NCBI GenBank assembly: GCA_027578915.1
Contig: JANBTT010000026.1
Span: 91,856 to 155,855, forward strand
From: Coemansia sp. RSA 1200
Taxonomy: Eukaryota > Kickxellomycota > Kickxellomycetes > Kickxellales > Kickxellaceae
Length of the DNA: 64,000 nt
Direction of reading: 5' to 3'
Below the pieces are notes generated by a model. It was not told the origin of the DNA. It searched no databases and saw only the letters and a list, made by a program, of their open reading frames with translations. The position numbers and the translations under genes are program-made. This document shows, one piece after another, positions 19,835 through 29,591 of this stretch (its first letter is position 1; every line of letters begins with the position of its first letter).

Positions 19835-22800
19835 ATGGCCGACCCATTTGCCAATATTCGCCGTAGACCAGCTGCTGCCACTTACGGGCGCAAGGCGCTT
19901 GCTGCACGGAAGCGAGCTGCTGTGTCTGTTCCGTCGTTCTCAACGGCCGCCGCTTCCGCACCAAACGCAGGCGCGCCAAAGCTGTCTGCTGCGCTGTCTG
20001 TCGTATCCACAAAGGTCAGAGACGCAAGCGATGCCAGCGATCAAAGCATTGACAGCACCAGCAGCTCTAGCGATATTAGTAGTCCAGAGTCTGACGGAGA
20101 AGCCGGCGATAGACCATGGGTTCGCAGGACTGCACATCTGGCAATCTCTCGACTAGACTCTCTGTACGAGAACACCAAATCTGGATTGTTGTTTCACGGA
20201 ATGGCTGGTGCTGCTTCTGTGACTGGAGACGGCAACAGTACCGCCGCTCCATCCTCGTCGAGGGACCTGCTGGAATCAACAAAGGACGGGTGGGATCTGG
20301 ATTGTGTCCCCAGTGACCTGCTTTCTTCAGTTGGTATGTCTGGTGCAGAAAGAGCTGCAAGAGACAAGTTGGGATCCTCTGCTAAGCAGCCGTCGAAAAG
20401 GGTAGTGGGTGAAGGCAGCAAGGTGATCAAGAAGGTCAAGAGCTCACAGCCAACTGCAAACCGTGTAAATAGCAACAAGAACGCCCAGCCCAGCCATTCA
20501 AGAGCTGCAAGGGTTGGAAAAGGAAGCAAGCGATCCACATTATCTGGCAAGAGAGAGCGAAGAGCAGCAGGGCTAGCAACCACAGAACCAACACCTGCTT
20601 CGTCACAGCCTGCATCCTCTGACCACGAAGCGACCGCATTAGCCTTTGAGCTGACCGGCCTCCTGTCTGGCAGTCTGAAGTGTACACAGTCACAGCGCCC
20701 AAGACGCCTGGCAGGCCAAAAGAACAGCTTTCAGGCCGCTTACAAGGACAATGATGCTATGCTCTCTTCTTCTCCATCCTCAACGCCAGGTCGGCTATTA
20801 GACAGCAGCAAGGGAAGCAAAGCGTCCAGCAGCCGTGCGGGATCTGAATGCAGCGAAGGTGATAACATTTGTGGGAAGACTAAGCACTTGCCAGCACACG
20901 TCAGTGCTACGCCAATGGCGCAGGTGGGGAATCGCCAGGTCCTGGATGCTATTCAGGGCCCGTCAACTGCGACGTCTAAGCGGATGCAGATGCGCGCACA
21001 CGCTCACAATGTGGTTTACACCTATGGCCGCTCACGCAATGAAGACGATGGCGACGGTGTAGGCGGCGGCGGTTGCTACAGTATAGGCGATGGTAGCGAG
21101 AGCTCGCCTACACTGAGGCTGCAGTCTGTGTTTGAAACCACAGACAGACTGACGCTTGATGCTACCCAAAACAACAGGAGCAAACGTGCTTCTGGATGCC
21201 TTTTGGATGCAGTGAATCATACTGACTCGATTGCTAGCAGCAACAACAGCAGCCGCACCGAAGACGACTTGACAGTATCATCCGGCATGTTCAAGCAGCA
21301 CGTGGGCAGCATTATCCGCGAGCTGAGCGCGTCTGGCAGGACCGAGGATTCTATAGCCGCGGCATGCGAAACCCTGCTGTACAAACTCGAGGACCAGAGC
21401 TTCTGCGACAATCTTCTTTCGAGCAAGTTCCAACTTTCTGCCATCCTTCATGCGCTTGGGCGCACTCGTGACGATCCGGTTGTCCTGTCTACGACAACCG
21501 TCTTGATTGCAATTGCATTTCAGATGCCGCTGACGATGCAGATGCTTGTATTTGAAAAGCAGATACTCGAGTGTGTAGCCGGTGTGCTTAAAACTGTCAG
21601 CACCGCTGCGTTGCCTGACATTCTGGCATTACGACACAAAGACGATTTCGACACCAATGCACAGCAGGGGTGTGCGGTGCAGATCTGCAGGCTGGCTCAT
21701 GGGCACAATCTTTTAGACAACGGTAAGGTGCCGCTTTCAACATACAACCTGGCGCTTGGCGCACTGTACGGATTCTCATGTAGCGCCGATGTAGCCTCCG
21801 TGGCAATGGCACCATTGCTGCGCAGCGAGATGCATGTGTCTGGGTGCCTTGGACTTATTGCTGAACAGCTCTTGACCAGGAGCATTCCTGCATTTGTTGA
21901 TAGTCAGCGGAAGTGTCTATCTAAAAAACCGACACCTGCTGCGGGTGGCTCGTTTATCAAGAGACTGGGCGTATACAACCAATCGCTGCAATTTACCGAC
22001 GACAACAAGAACAACAACGATGATGGTTATGATGATGCATGGATGGATTTTGATCTGCCAGAAGAAACAAAGGGAAGAGGTCCTGCATCCTTCACTGCAA
22101 CCAAATCCAAGAGCCAAACTGCCGGGAAGAAATCAGTGGCGACGGGAACAAAATCCGCTGGGCTTGGTAGTCGCGGTGCAAAACTGTTCGATCGCACTCT
22201 AGATAAGGAATCGAGTGCCATGGCTCCAAATCTTGCAATTATTGGCATGGAGCTGGAGATATTGCGCTTCTGTATTGCCGCAAACACCGATAATCAAGAT
22301 GAGCTACTTTCAATGGAGTCTTGTGTGCCAGCTTTGCTCGATCTGCTAACTGCATGCCAACAGTCTTGGGTTATGGTCGTGGATATGCCGTTAGACCAGG
22401 TGCTAGAGATTCTGGCTCTCGGTCTCCAGCTGCTGGTGAACCTGTCGTATGGAAGCACTGTGTTTTGCTCTCGCTTTTTTGCGTACCAGGGGCTGGAGAC
22501 CGTTGCCAAGAGTATTGCGTTGATATCTTTTGAGCCGAATTCTGGATCTGGCAAGCATTCTCAATCGGTGCGCCGTCTTGGCTCCTTTGTGCCCGGAAGC
22601 AGGGCATCGCATGCCGAAGACACGATTAGTAGTCTCAAGTACGATGTATTGCTAATCTCATGTGCATTGCTGATAAATGTTATGGAATCCGATCCGTCAT
22701 CCACAGCATATTTTAGTCATGTTTATCAGAGCCCGCGGTGCCAGCTTGCGGTAAAGTGCTTCCCAGCATGCGTTTGTGCTGAAAAGGTGCCACTGGTTGT

Positions 22801-23257
22801 TCTGGTAGTTGGTGCATTTTTGGCACGATGCTTGGAGGAGGACGCCAACGTTGATACCACCGTTTCAGCTGGATATCTGGCGGTTCTTCTTGGCTTTTTG
22901 GTTCGTGACCCTGGGCCCACCCGACAGACAGTCTTGGGACAGCTTCCAGGTCGAAACACATCGATCTTGCTAAAGCATATCCAGAAGTTTGTCGATATTT
23001 CATCGACTGTCAATCAAAATATCGCCAACGGTCTTCTGAGCAGTCTGGGAGTCGCTTCCGTGGATAGAGCTTCTCGTTATCGTGTGCAGCAGCAAGAATA
23101 TGGGGAGCACCAGTGCCTTCCAAGCCCACTTAATGAGAGAGGCGATTCTGTGAGTGTTGCGAACCCCAGAGTCGGTGGTAGTCGCTTGGACATGTATGAC
23201 AAGCATCCTCTTTCGGCTTCTTTGCAGTCTGTTATTGATACATTAGGCAAAATATAG
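19835..23257 (+). CDS. WPL1: WAPL-like cohesin release factor
   Basis: A single exon of 1140 residues. The N-terminal half is disordered and holds two motifs typical of fungal WAPL proteins: ATYGRKA near residue 14 and VYTYGRSR near residue 392. From about residue 480 to the end the protein is helical, and the start of the domain (IIRELSASGRTEDSIAAACETLLYKLEDQSFCDNLLSSK, then DPVVLSTTTVLIAIAFQM) fits the WAPL domain, which forms HEAT-like repeats. WAPL (S. pombe Wpl1, S. cerevisiae Rad61/Wpl1) binds Pds5 and cohesin and opens the ring to release it from chromatin. An acidic, Asp/Asn-rich insert (DDNKNNNDDGYDDAWMDFD, about residues 720-738) interrupts the domain. The gene converges on the TFIIIC gene with 107 bases between. 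The family call rests on domain resemblance; the symbol is by analogy. Confidence 0.72.
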   Translation: MADPFANIRRRPAAATYGRKALAARKRAAVSVPSFSTAAASAPNAGAPKLSAALSVVSTKVRDASDASDQSIDSTSSSSDISSPESDGEAGDRPWVRRTAHLAISRLDSLYENTKSGLLFHGMAGAASVTGDGNSTAAPSSSRDLLESTKDGWDLDCVPSDLLSSVGMSGAERAARDKLGSSAKQPSKRVVGEGSKVIKKVKSSQPTANRVNSNKNAQPSHSRAARVGKGSKRSTLSGKRERRAAGLATTEPTPASSQPASSDHEATALAFELTGLLSGSLKCTQSQRPRRLAGQKNSFQAAYKDNDAMLSSSPSSTPGRLLDSSKGSKASSSRAGSECSEGDNICGKTKHLPAHVSATPMAQVGNRQVLDAIQGPSTATSKRMQMRAHAHNVVYTYGRSRNEDDGDGVGGGGCYSIGDGSESSPTLRLQSVFETTDRLTLDATQNNRSKRASGCLLDAVNHTDSIASSNNSSRTEDDLTVSSGMFKQHVGSIIRELSASGRTEDSIAAACETLLYKLEDQSFCDNLLSSKFQLSAILHALGRTRDDPVVLSTTTVLIAIAFQMPLTMQMLVFEKQILECVAGVLKTVSTAALPDILALRHKDDFDTNAQQGCAVQICRLAHGHNLLDNGKVPLSTYNLALGALYGFSCSADVASVAMAPLLRSEMHVSGCLGLIAEQLLTRSIPAFVDSQRKCLSKKPTPAAGGSFIKRLGVYNQSLQFTDDNKNNNDDGYDDAWMDFDLPEETKGRGPASFTATKSKSQTAGKKSVATGTKSAGLGSRGAKLFDRTLDKESSAMAPNLAIIGMELEILRFCIAANTDNQDELLSMESCVPALLDLLTACQQSWVMVVDMPLDQVLEILALGLQLLVNLSYGSTVFCSRFFAYQGLETVAKSIALISFEPNSGSGKHSQSVRRLGSFVPGSRASHAEDTISSLKYDVLLISCALLINVMESDPSSTAYFSHVYQSPRCQLAVKCFPACVCAEKVPLVVLVVGAFLARCLEEDANVDTTVSAGYLAVLLGFLVRDPGPTRQTVLGQLPGRNTSILLKHIQKFVDISSTVNQNIANGLLSSLGVASVDRASRYRVQQQEYGEHQCLPSPLNERGDSVSVANPRVGGSRLDMYDKHPLSASLQSVIDTLGKI

Positions 23258-23364
23258 CAATATTTATATTTGAGCATCCCGTATGAGTTGCAAACATTAT
23301 CATTGTGAATATTGGTCAAAGATGCTCTGGATGATATGATCTGGCAAGACTAGAGTAGATTTAG

Positions 23365-25047
23365 CTAGTCGTCTTCATCACTTGGCTCTTCCTCGCCAAA
23401 TATGTTGTAGTCATCAAAGTCGCCATTTCCATCACCAATGCCATCGCCATCATACACCGCAGCAGAATCGGAAGCGCCAGCATGTCCGCTGCTTGCCTCA
23501 ACAAGAACGTTTCCTTGTGTTGCAAGCCGGCTCATCAGCTGCTCAACATGGGCATCAACATGACTGCGCATGGTCTGGGACAGCTGCCCGCCACGAGCGC
23601 TAGCTTCGCGCTCACGAACCATGGTTTCAATGGCAGCATCAGCCTTCTCGTTTCGGCGGTCGGCGCGAAGCATATTCTCCAGCTCGGCGTGGTCTATTGG
23701 TAGATCCTTTGCCGCATTGGCCGATCCGTCCAGACTCTGCTTGAGCAAGCGCGACTTGCGCCGGATCGTATTGCTGAGCGAGATATGCAGCCAGCCAGAC
23801 TTTTCGCAGGAGCTGCGCCGACGTCCTCCGGGATATTCGATCAGCTCGTTAAGAATCGGTATGTCTACGTTGATTAGCTGGAATATGCCGGCAATTCCTT
23901 GGCGCGCGGCTTCCATGTCGTATATGTAGCTCTGCGCCTGTACTGGGTTGCGAGGTTGTTTTGGAGCCAGTTGGCTCCTGTTTGTTTCAGGCATGTTCCC
24001 GCGCCTCCGACCAATGTTTTCCTTTGCGAAAAGAGTGCGCATGTCTAGAATCTGGTACTTGCATGCCTCTTCATGCTTGCGTGGGTCATAGCCAAAGCGG
24101 ATCCAGCAGCTCCGCCATGGACCTGACTCCATTAAATATGACACGGTTGCCATGACCACATTCAAAAGCATCCCGTCGAGCTCGGATCTGGATATGAGAA
24201 GCTTCATGGCATTCCGACTGACTACTGGCTGTCTTTCAAGGATTCCGTTGATCTTTGCGAGGAGCGCCTCCGGAATAGCACCGGCATAGTGCATAGCCTT
24301 TTCCGAGGCCTCGGTAGGAACCGTTGGGGAGCTGTATTTGATTATAATCCCGTGGAACGGCAGATGGCTCTTGGAACTTGATGCGGCCTTCTTTTCTCTT
24401 GTAATCGTGGTGCCTTCTTCGGCTCCTTTCTGGAGATCCGAGGCATGGCTCTTCAGCGGTGTTTGCGAGGGCCAGCTCTTGCGGTCAAGAAACGGTGCTG
24501 GAATATAAGCGTTTCTCGTGTCTAAACTCGAGTCAAACAGCGTGCCTTCGCCTGCTTTCTTGATCTTCTCGAGATCAAGAGACTGCAACATGTCGGTGAA
24601 CCCCCACAGCGGATCGCTTGGCGCCGGGACAAACTGAAAGTCTGCAAGACTGCGAAACCGCACTGTTTTGTCAACAATACCAACAATCTCGGCAGACGTT
24701 TCGGTATGACCAGCAGCAGCAGCAGCCTCTCCAGCCAACAACGACTGCTGCCCATCACTGCCCTTGTGTTTGGGCACTCGTGTGCGGCGCTTTACTTTGA
24801 TGAGGAGGTTCTGTGTGGCCACGACGTTTCCGTTGATCGGATGCGACACAAGATCATTATGTCTATACCGCAGCTCCACCGGCATTCCGATGTCTTCAGT
24901 CACCACCCGTGCTAGCTTTTCACGGCCGCCCATTGTCTTTATTGCCGTCTCGACGTTGTTCACATAACCTGGATACTCGACCGACACCAGTGTGCGCCGT
25001 GGAAGTGGTCTACGTTCTGCGGCCTTTATGGTTTCGTCATCATCCAT
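23365..25047 (-). CDS. TFC1: TFIIIC subunit 5 / tau95 (RNA polymerase III transcription factor)
   Basis: The 560-residue product carries the N-terminal signature of tau95/GTF3C5/Sfc1: VEYPGYVNNVETAIKTMGG (about residues 22-40), then the conserved ELRYRHNDLVSHPINGN and NLLIKVKRRTR region used for dimerising with tau55, then LADFQFVPAP. A DNA-binding winged-helix region follows and the C terminus ends in an acidic tail (DDYNIFGEEEPSDEDD), as known for this family. TFIIIC recognises A and B boxes of tRNA genes and recruits TFIIIB. ATG 25047 is the first ATG in the frame; the frame extends upstream only through a TTG. The length is a little below the yeast 649 residues. The gene converges on the WAPL-like gene. 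Confidence 0.85.
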   Translation of the reverse strand: MDDDETIKAAERRPLPRRTLVSVEYPGYVNNVETAIKTMGGREKLARVVTEDIGMPVELRYRHNDLVSHPINGNVVATQNLLIKVKRRTRVPKHKGSDGQQSLLAGEAAAAAGHTETSAEIVGIVDKTVRFRSLADFQFVPAPSDPLWGFTDMLQSLDLEKIKKAGEGTLFDSSLDTRNAYIPAPFLDRKSWPSQTPLKSHASDLQKGAEEGTTITREKKAASSSKSHLPFHGIIIKYSSPTVPTEASEKAMHYAGAIPEALLAKINGILERQPVVSRNAMKLLISRSELDGMLLNVVMATVSYLMESGPWRSCWIRFGYDPRKHEEACKYQILDMRTLFAKENIGRRRGNMPETNRSQLAPKQPRNPVQAQSYIYDMEAARQGIAGIFQLINVDIPILNELIEYPGGRRRSSCEKSGWLHISLSNTIRRKSRLLKQSLDGSANAAKDLPIDHAELENMLRADRRNEKADAAIETMVREREASARGGQLSQTMRSHVDAHVEQLMSRLATQGNVLVEASSGHAGASDSAAVYDGDGIGDGNGDFDDYNIFGEEEPSDEDD

Positions 25048-25354
25048 CGGGTGGAGTTCGTCAATCAATCCACTGGCTGCTGATTATTTGTTTTGCGTTT
25101 GAAGAATGAGTGATAAGGAAGAATAAGCAAGAGGTATATATGATGTTGCTTGGCATGAGGTACTGTTATTTACTATTTTGTTTGGCGAAACCCTATTTGA
25201 ACAAACAACAAAGGCTTTTTTAATGCAGGCGATATTCGGCCATACAAATGTCAAGCTAGTCATACGCAAATGTAGAGCAGCGCGAGTTGTGGGTTTTGTC
25301 ATACGTGTGTGTTGTTTGTTATTCGTTTGTAAGCCATTCTGAAAGTCCTTTCTT
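25048..25354. other. spacer upstream of TFC1, 3' of the DUF4246 gene
   Basis: It contains the TFC1 promoter and leader and the 3' flank of the DUF4246 gene (both on the minus strand). No coding region is seen. Confidence 0.5.
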
Positions 25355-27069
25355 TCAGATAACGGCTCCATAGTGCACGTATGTGTCATAGATACCAGAA
25401 TCACCAACCCCGTGGTACCTACGGCCACTTCTTCCAGCGTACCCTTCATATGCCTCTTCTAAGGACATTGGCTCATCAACTCTTTGTTGAATCATCATCT
25501 GAAGCTCCACAGGAAGACTATCCAGTGGTGGAACTGAAAATGCAGTCTCAGCCCACCATTCCTGTTGCTGTGGTGCAACAATTGACGTCAATGGGATTCG
25601 TACGCCAGGGTGAACAAGATGGAAATACAGTTTTTTTACATCTCCGCATCGGGACGAGTCTGCCAGTTCCACTGATGGCTCAAGGTGTTGGTAGGAGTTT
25701 GGAAAACATACGATACGTCCGCTTGTAATGCCAGTGGTCCCAACTGGTTGGGAGTAGCTATACCCTTCGCCAATGTTCTCATATACCGCCTTGTACGCGT
25801 GTTGGAAAATCACTTTATCCAATATGCTACAATCATGTTATGTTGTTCGTATGTGCCAACTGGGTCGCGAAACTGAATATCTGAGATATCCACGTTCTCC
25901 ACATCATAGTACCATATTGCCGTGGCTACTATTTTGTCGTTGAGATTACCCGAGTTTTGCCACTCGCTTTCGCCATGTTTCGGGTTCTCAGATGTTAAAT
26001 ATATCGTTTCCATTCCAATAACAACCTGCAACTCTTCTCCACGCAAACTGTATGTCGGTAGCAGCGGCAGTGGTCGATCTGGCTTGGTAAACATTTTAGG
26101 CACAGGCTCCGTGTACACAATTCCCTGATCCAAAGCATTCCAGAAATCGGCGTTGGCCCGAACAGAGACACCCCGGGTAATATGCTTCGGAAGAGGAGCG
26201 GTAAATTTAATACAGCGGCCTTTGTCAACAATTACTCGTGGGCTAGTGGGATGCAACAAATCGGCCAGTACTTGTTCTGCTAGTGGGATAACAGCTTCAA
26301 GCGCTTTGGATAGTGTTTTGTAAAAGGCAGCATGCTTCGTTGGATGTAGGTTGTTTATATACGACTTTATAACAACCGATCCATCTATATCCACTCGAAT
26401 ATCCGCTGGCAGCCAGCAAAAATCAAACCAATAGTAGTAGAAGATGCTTTTCTTGTAAAGAAGTTCATTATCTGTTCCAATTTCTGGGTTGAGATTGGCT
26501 ACAATATCGGTCCACGCCTTAAATGATTCTGGTCTGTCACCAAAGGTCTCGACATTAAGTGCCTGTTCTGGCGATTCAATTGGACTTGAGAGAACATGGG
26601 TTAGCTCGTAGTCAAGCGGATAGAGTAGAGGGTCGATAAGCCGCAATACGCGGCCGCCTTCTTCCTGATTCACAAGTATTTTAGGATAGGCAGCCTCCAA
26701 GACGACTACATACTGTTTGAGCTCAAATGTTAGACTGTCGTAGTCAGGAATATCTTTAAACCACACCATGTCGGCGCCTCCTAGCACCATATTTTGTGGG
26801 GTATTCTCCTGAAGAATCTTGTAGTACTCGAGTTCATTGAATATGTAGTCCATGTCGCCTGCTGTGGTATTAAACTTCTCAGCACTCGTTTTCAACCAGC
26901 TCTGGCGCTTCTCCTTGTTGCTAAGATGCCTGGCCCAGTCTGAGTCTTTGCGGATTTCTGCACTAGCATTGATAATACGCTGTTCGACACGTGTTTTAAA
27001 ACGTGTTCTAAATGGCCTTGACAACGGCTCAGGTCCATACTTGTCCAAAAGCAACTTCGATAACAACAT
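25355..27069 (-). CDS. DUF4246 family protein, frame disrupted (putative pseudogene)
   Basis: The first part (27069 down to about 25845) encodes about 415 residues with family-typical blocks, such as DNELLYKKSIFYYYWFDFCWLP, VIVDKGRCIKF and the region GNLNDKIVATAIWYYDVENV. It runs into a stop at 25812-25810. The second part, ending at 25355, continues the family in another frame: GRIVCFPNSYQHLEPSVELAD, then LYFHLVHPGVRIPLTSIVAPQQQEWW. At the junction the pentamer ATGTT is directly repeated (25835-25844 on the plus strand); one copy fewer restores a continuous frame through YEQHD. A 41-base GT-AG intron would also restore the frame but is far shorter than the other introns here. DUF4246 is a fungal family of unknown function. 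ATG 27069 is chosen because the open frame before it starts only at TTG. Confidence 0.75.
25835..25844. repeat. tandem 5-bp duplication (ATGTT)2 at the frame break
   Basis: Two adjacent ATGTT units lie exactly where the DUF4246 frame changes. A duplication of five bases shifts the frame in the observed direction. Confidence 0.6.
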
Positions 27070-29591
27070 TGAATATATTGGCAAAAGAGTACGTAGAGGG
27101 TACTCAAGTAAAAAAAAAAAAAAAGAAAAAGACGATTAATGAAACTTGTTGTGACTAGTTGGAGAAAAGATGAGAGAAAAACAAAAACAAATCCTAAAAC
27201 AAACAAGAACCAAGAGTCTGCCATTTATGTATCTGGGATGACGATGATCTCTTTATTCTACAGCAGCACAAGAAATGAGAATGATTTTGCTTGAGAAAAC
27301 AATTTGCATGTTTTCGAATCTCATAGACAAGAAGTGTGTTGATGATTGCTGCAAAAGTTATAAAAATAAAGAAAAGAGAATCCGTTGGTAGACATAAGGT
27401 AGTGTTAGTGCTTGGTATTTCATAATGTGGTTCTTGTTAATAATATACCCAGCGTTTATGCTTAAGATGTGGAACATGTGACCAGTGCAAAGAGTGAGCA
27501 ACCAAGTGTACGAGTTTGCACTCGAACCAATGTATCTAATTAGAAAGAAGAAGTAATCAGAAGCAAATGTGTGTAGATTTGAATTAATCGCCAATGTTCT
27601 GAAGAAAAATAATGAACTTTAATCCACTTGACAAAAACCACCAAAGAATCAAAATAAGCATAAGACTGGGGTGCTGTAGTAAATGTGATGGATATTAATA
27701 TTTGATGAAACGCTAACATTTGATGTTTATTATAATATATCAGGTCAAAATAGGATTAGGTGTTCTTGTCATTTGAAATAGAAATGTTGGAAGGTATAAA
27801 TAATGTTCACAATCCTGGGGGTTTTAGCATTTGGCAGAGAAATTTGTATATTTTGATTATGGAATAGAAAAGGCTCTTTATTTTTACAACAATAATACTA
27901 GTTCTGTTGTGGCACTAATTCTTCTTATGCAGGAAACAGTTGCAAATAATATTGCTCGCATCCAAGAGGTACATCTATCTCTCTGTAGAGAAGGATTCAG
28001 TGCAGTTAAGTAGCTGGGCATGGCATTTCATAGACACCGAGTCATTAGACAGCCAGTTTCCAGCAACAACCTATGCACGGGGGAATCTGTAGCCACACTG
28101 GCCAGAATTGATTCTTTTATTGATATTACTAACCTTCAACTAGAACGGCTAAAGCGGGAGATCCGCAGGTCTACTAAAAGTATTTGTCGGCAAGAAAGCA
28201 ACTTTATCAGGTTATTTTTAGACTATCAAGGCCATATGTGCTTTCATTCTCATATTGCATCTAGGGAGCAAGCAGAAAATGGCCTGTTTTGCCTTATTCA
28301 CACTTCTCAGGGGTTCTGAGCAGTCTGTGCCAAACACATATCAAAATGCGTATGCACTCTGGAATGTTAACATAAATCTAGCCCAGTGATTGTTTGCAAC
28401 GGCTCAGAAGTATTAACAGCGGATGGAGCACAGCGCTGAGTTTATGGTAGCAGAGCTTGATACGCCATTGATCCAACATTGGTGTACCAAAGACAACCTA
28501 GCACACTACATCTGCAAATAATTCGTACCACAGCTAAAGTTGCTTCTGGGATCCACATTCCACGTGGTTTCAGTTGAGCTTGAGATGGACTTGCTCAGGG
28601 ATGGTGCAGATCTTTTCCTGTCTATCTATGACAGAGACGTGCTGGGACCGGTGCTGGAGATACCGATTAATGTAAAAACGGCATTCGGCAAGCATTTCAA
28701 GTGGACTAACCATACTGGAGACAGACATTGAGGCATAAAACACTTATGTCGCTGCAAAAGCCTCAGAAGGGGCTTTTATGGCACTCCACACACTAAATAG
28801 AGTTTTCTTCAAGAGCAGCGAAGCGCAGGCAGACCCGGATGGGAAGCAAGTTGTAGCCACGCCAAAAAACGAAGTACTATTTTTAATAGGGTACTCTTTG
28901 TAATAAGCACGTAAGAGTTCGAGTAATGTATTTCAAGATAATAATCCCTGTGAATATGGAAGTAGATGTTAAAACAAATGAGACGGCCTAACGCATCTTG
29001 ACCAATATCTGTTGTTTCTGCAAGCAACATATTAGATTAACGGGTAAAATCTAAGCGACAAGGAAAACCAGACAATTAAACCATTTAACAGAAAATGTCG
29101 CCATCTTGGATTTAAGTTCCGGTTTCTTATTCTGAATAGAGGAGAAGAGATATCCAACAATTTATAAAGTATTCTTTGTGGCTAGTGTAAACGTATTCCT
29201 ATGGGGTTTAATGGAAAACTTCTGGATGTCTTGTTAGAATATACAAACCCAGAGGTTGAAAAGATTCGAGAGTTGTGGAGGCCTTTCAACTAGATCATTT
29301 ATATTGCTCAACTAACACAAACTATGTGTGATATGTAGATATGAGGCAACAATGCCTTTTTCCTATTAGCCAATTTGATTTAACCCGTAACATACTTGAC
29401 TTTTATTTCTTGGTTGGGTAATATATTATTTATTACAAGACCAATGACATGTGGCAACAATGTGCCAAGAAAAAACAACAGTTAAACCCCAAAATGAAAT
29501 GAAAAATGAAAGAAATGAGAAAAGCAAAATACGCGACTAGATCAGTTGGCTAGCAACAGCCGTTTGGTTGCTAATGTGTCTAAAATGTTTA
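27070..29591. other. 2.5-kb AT-rich region between DUF4246 and HMG-box genes
   Basis: No intact gene is recognised. The left end is the promoter of the DUF4246 gene. Possible remnants are described at 27831-28319 and 28540-28731. MEF2-like matches occur at 28212-28221 and 28877-28886. The right end is the 3' flank of the HMG-box gene. Confidence 0.5.
27831..28319 (+). pseudogene. possible decayed coding region (one in-frame stop)
   Basis: Two open segments, 27831-28010 and 28014-28319, lie in the same frame and are separated by a single TAG at 28011-28013. The downstream part has a composition like real protein (VATLARIDSFIDITNLQLERLKREIRR, amphipathic and charged). A third open segment at 28540-28731 in another frame also looks protein-like (ADLFLSIYDRDVLGPVLEIP). 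I recognise no family. It may be a dead gene, or chance. Confidence 0.25.
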
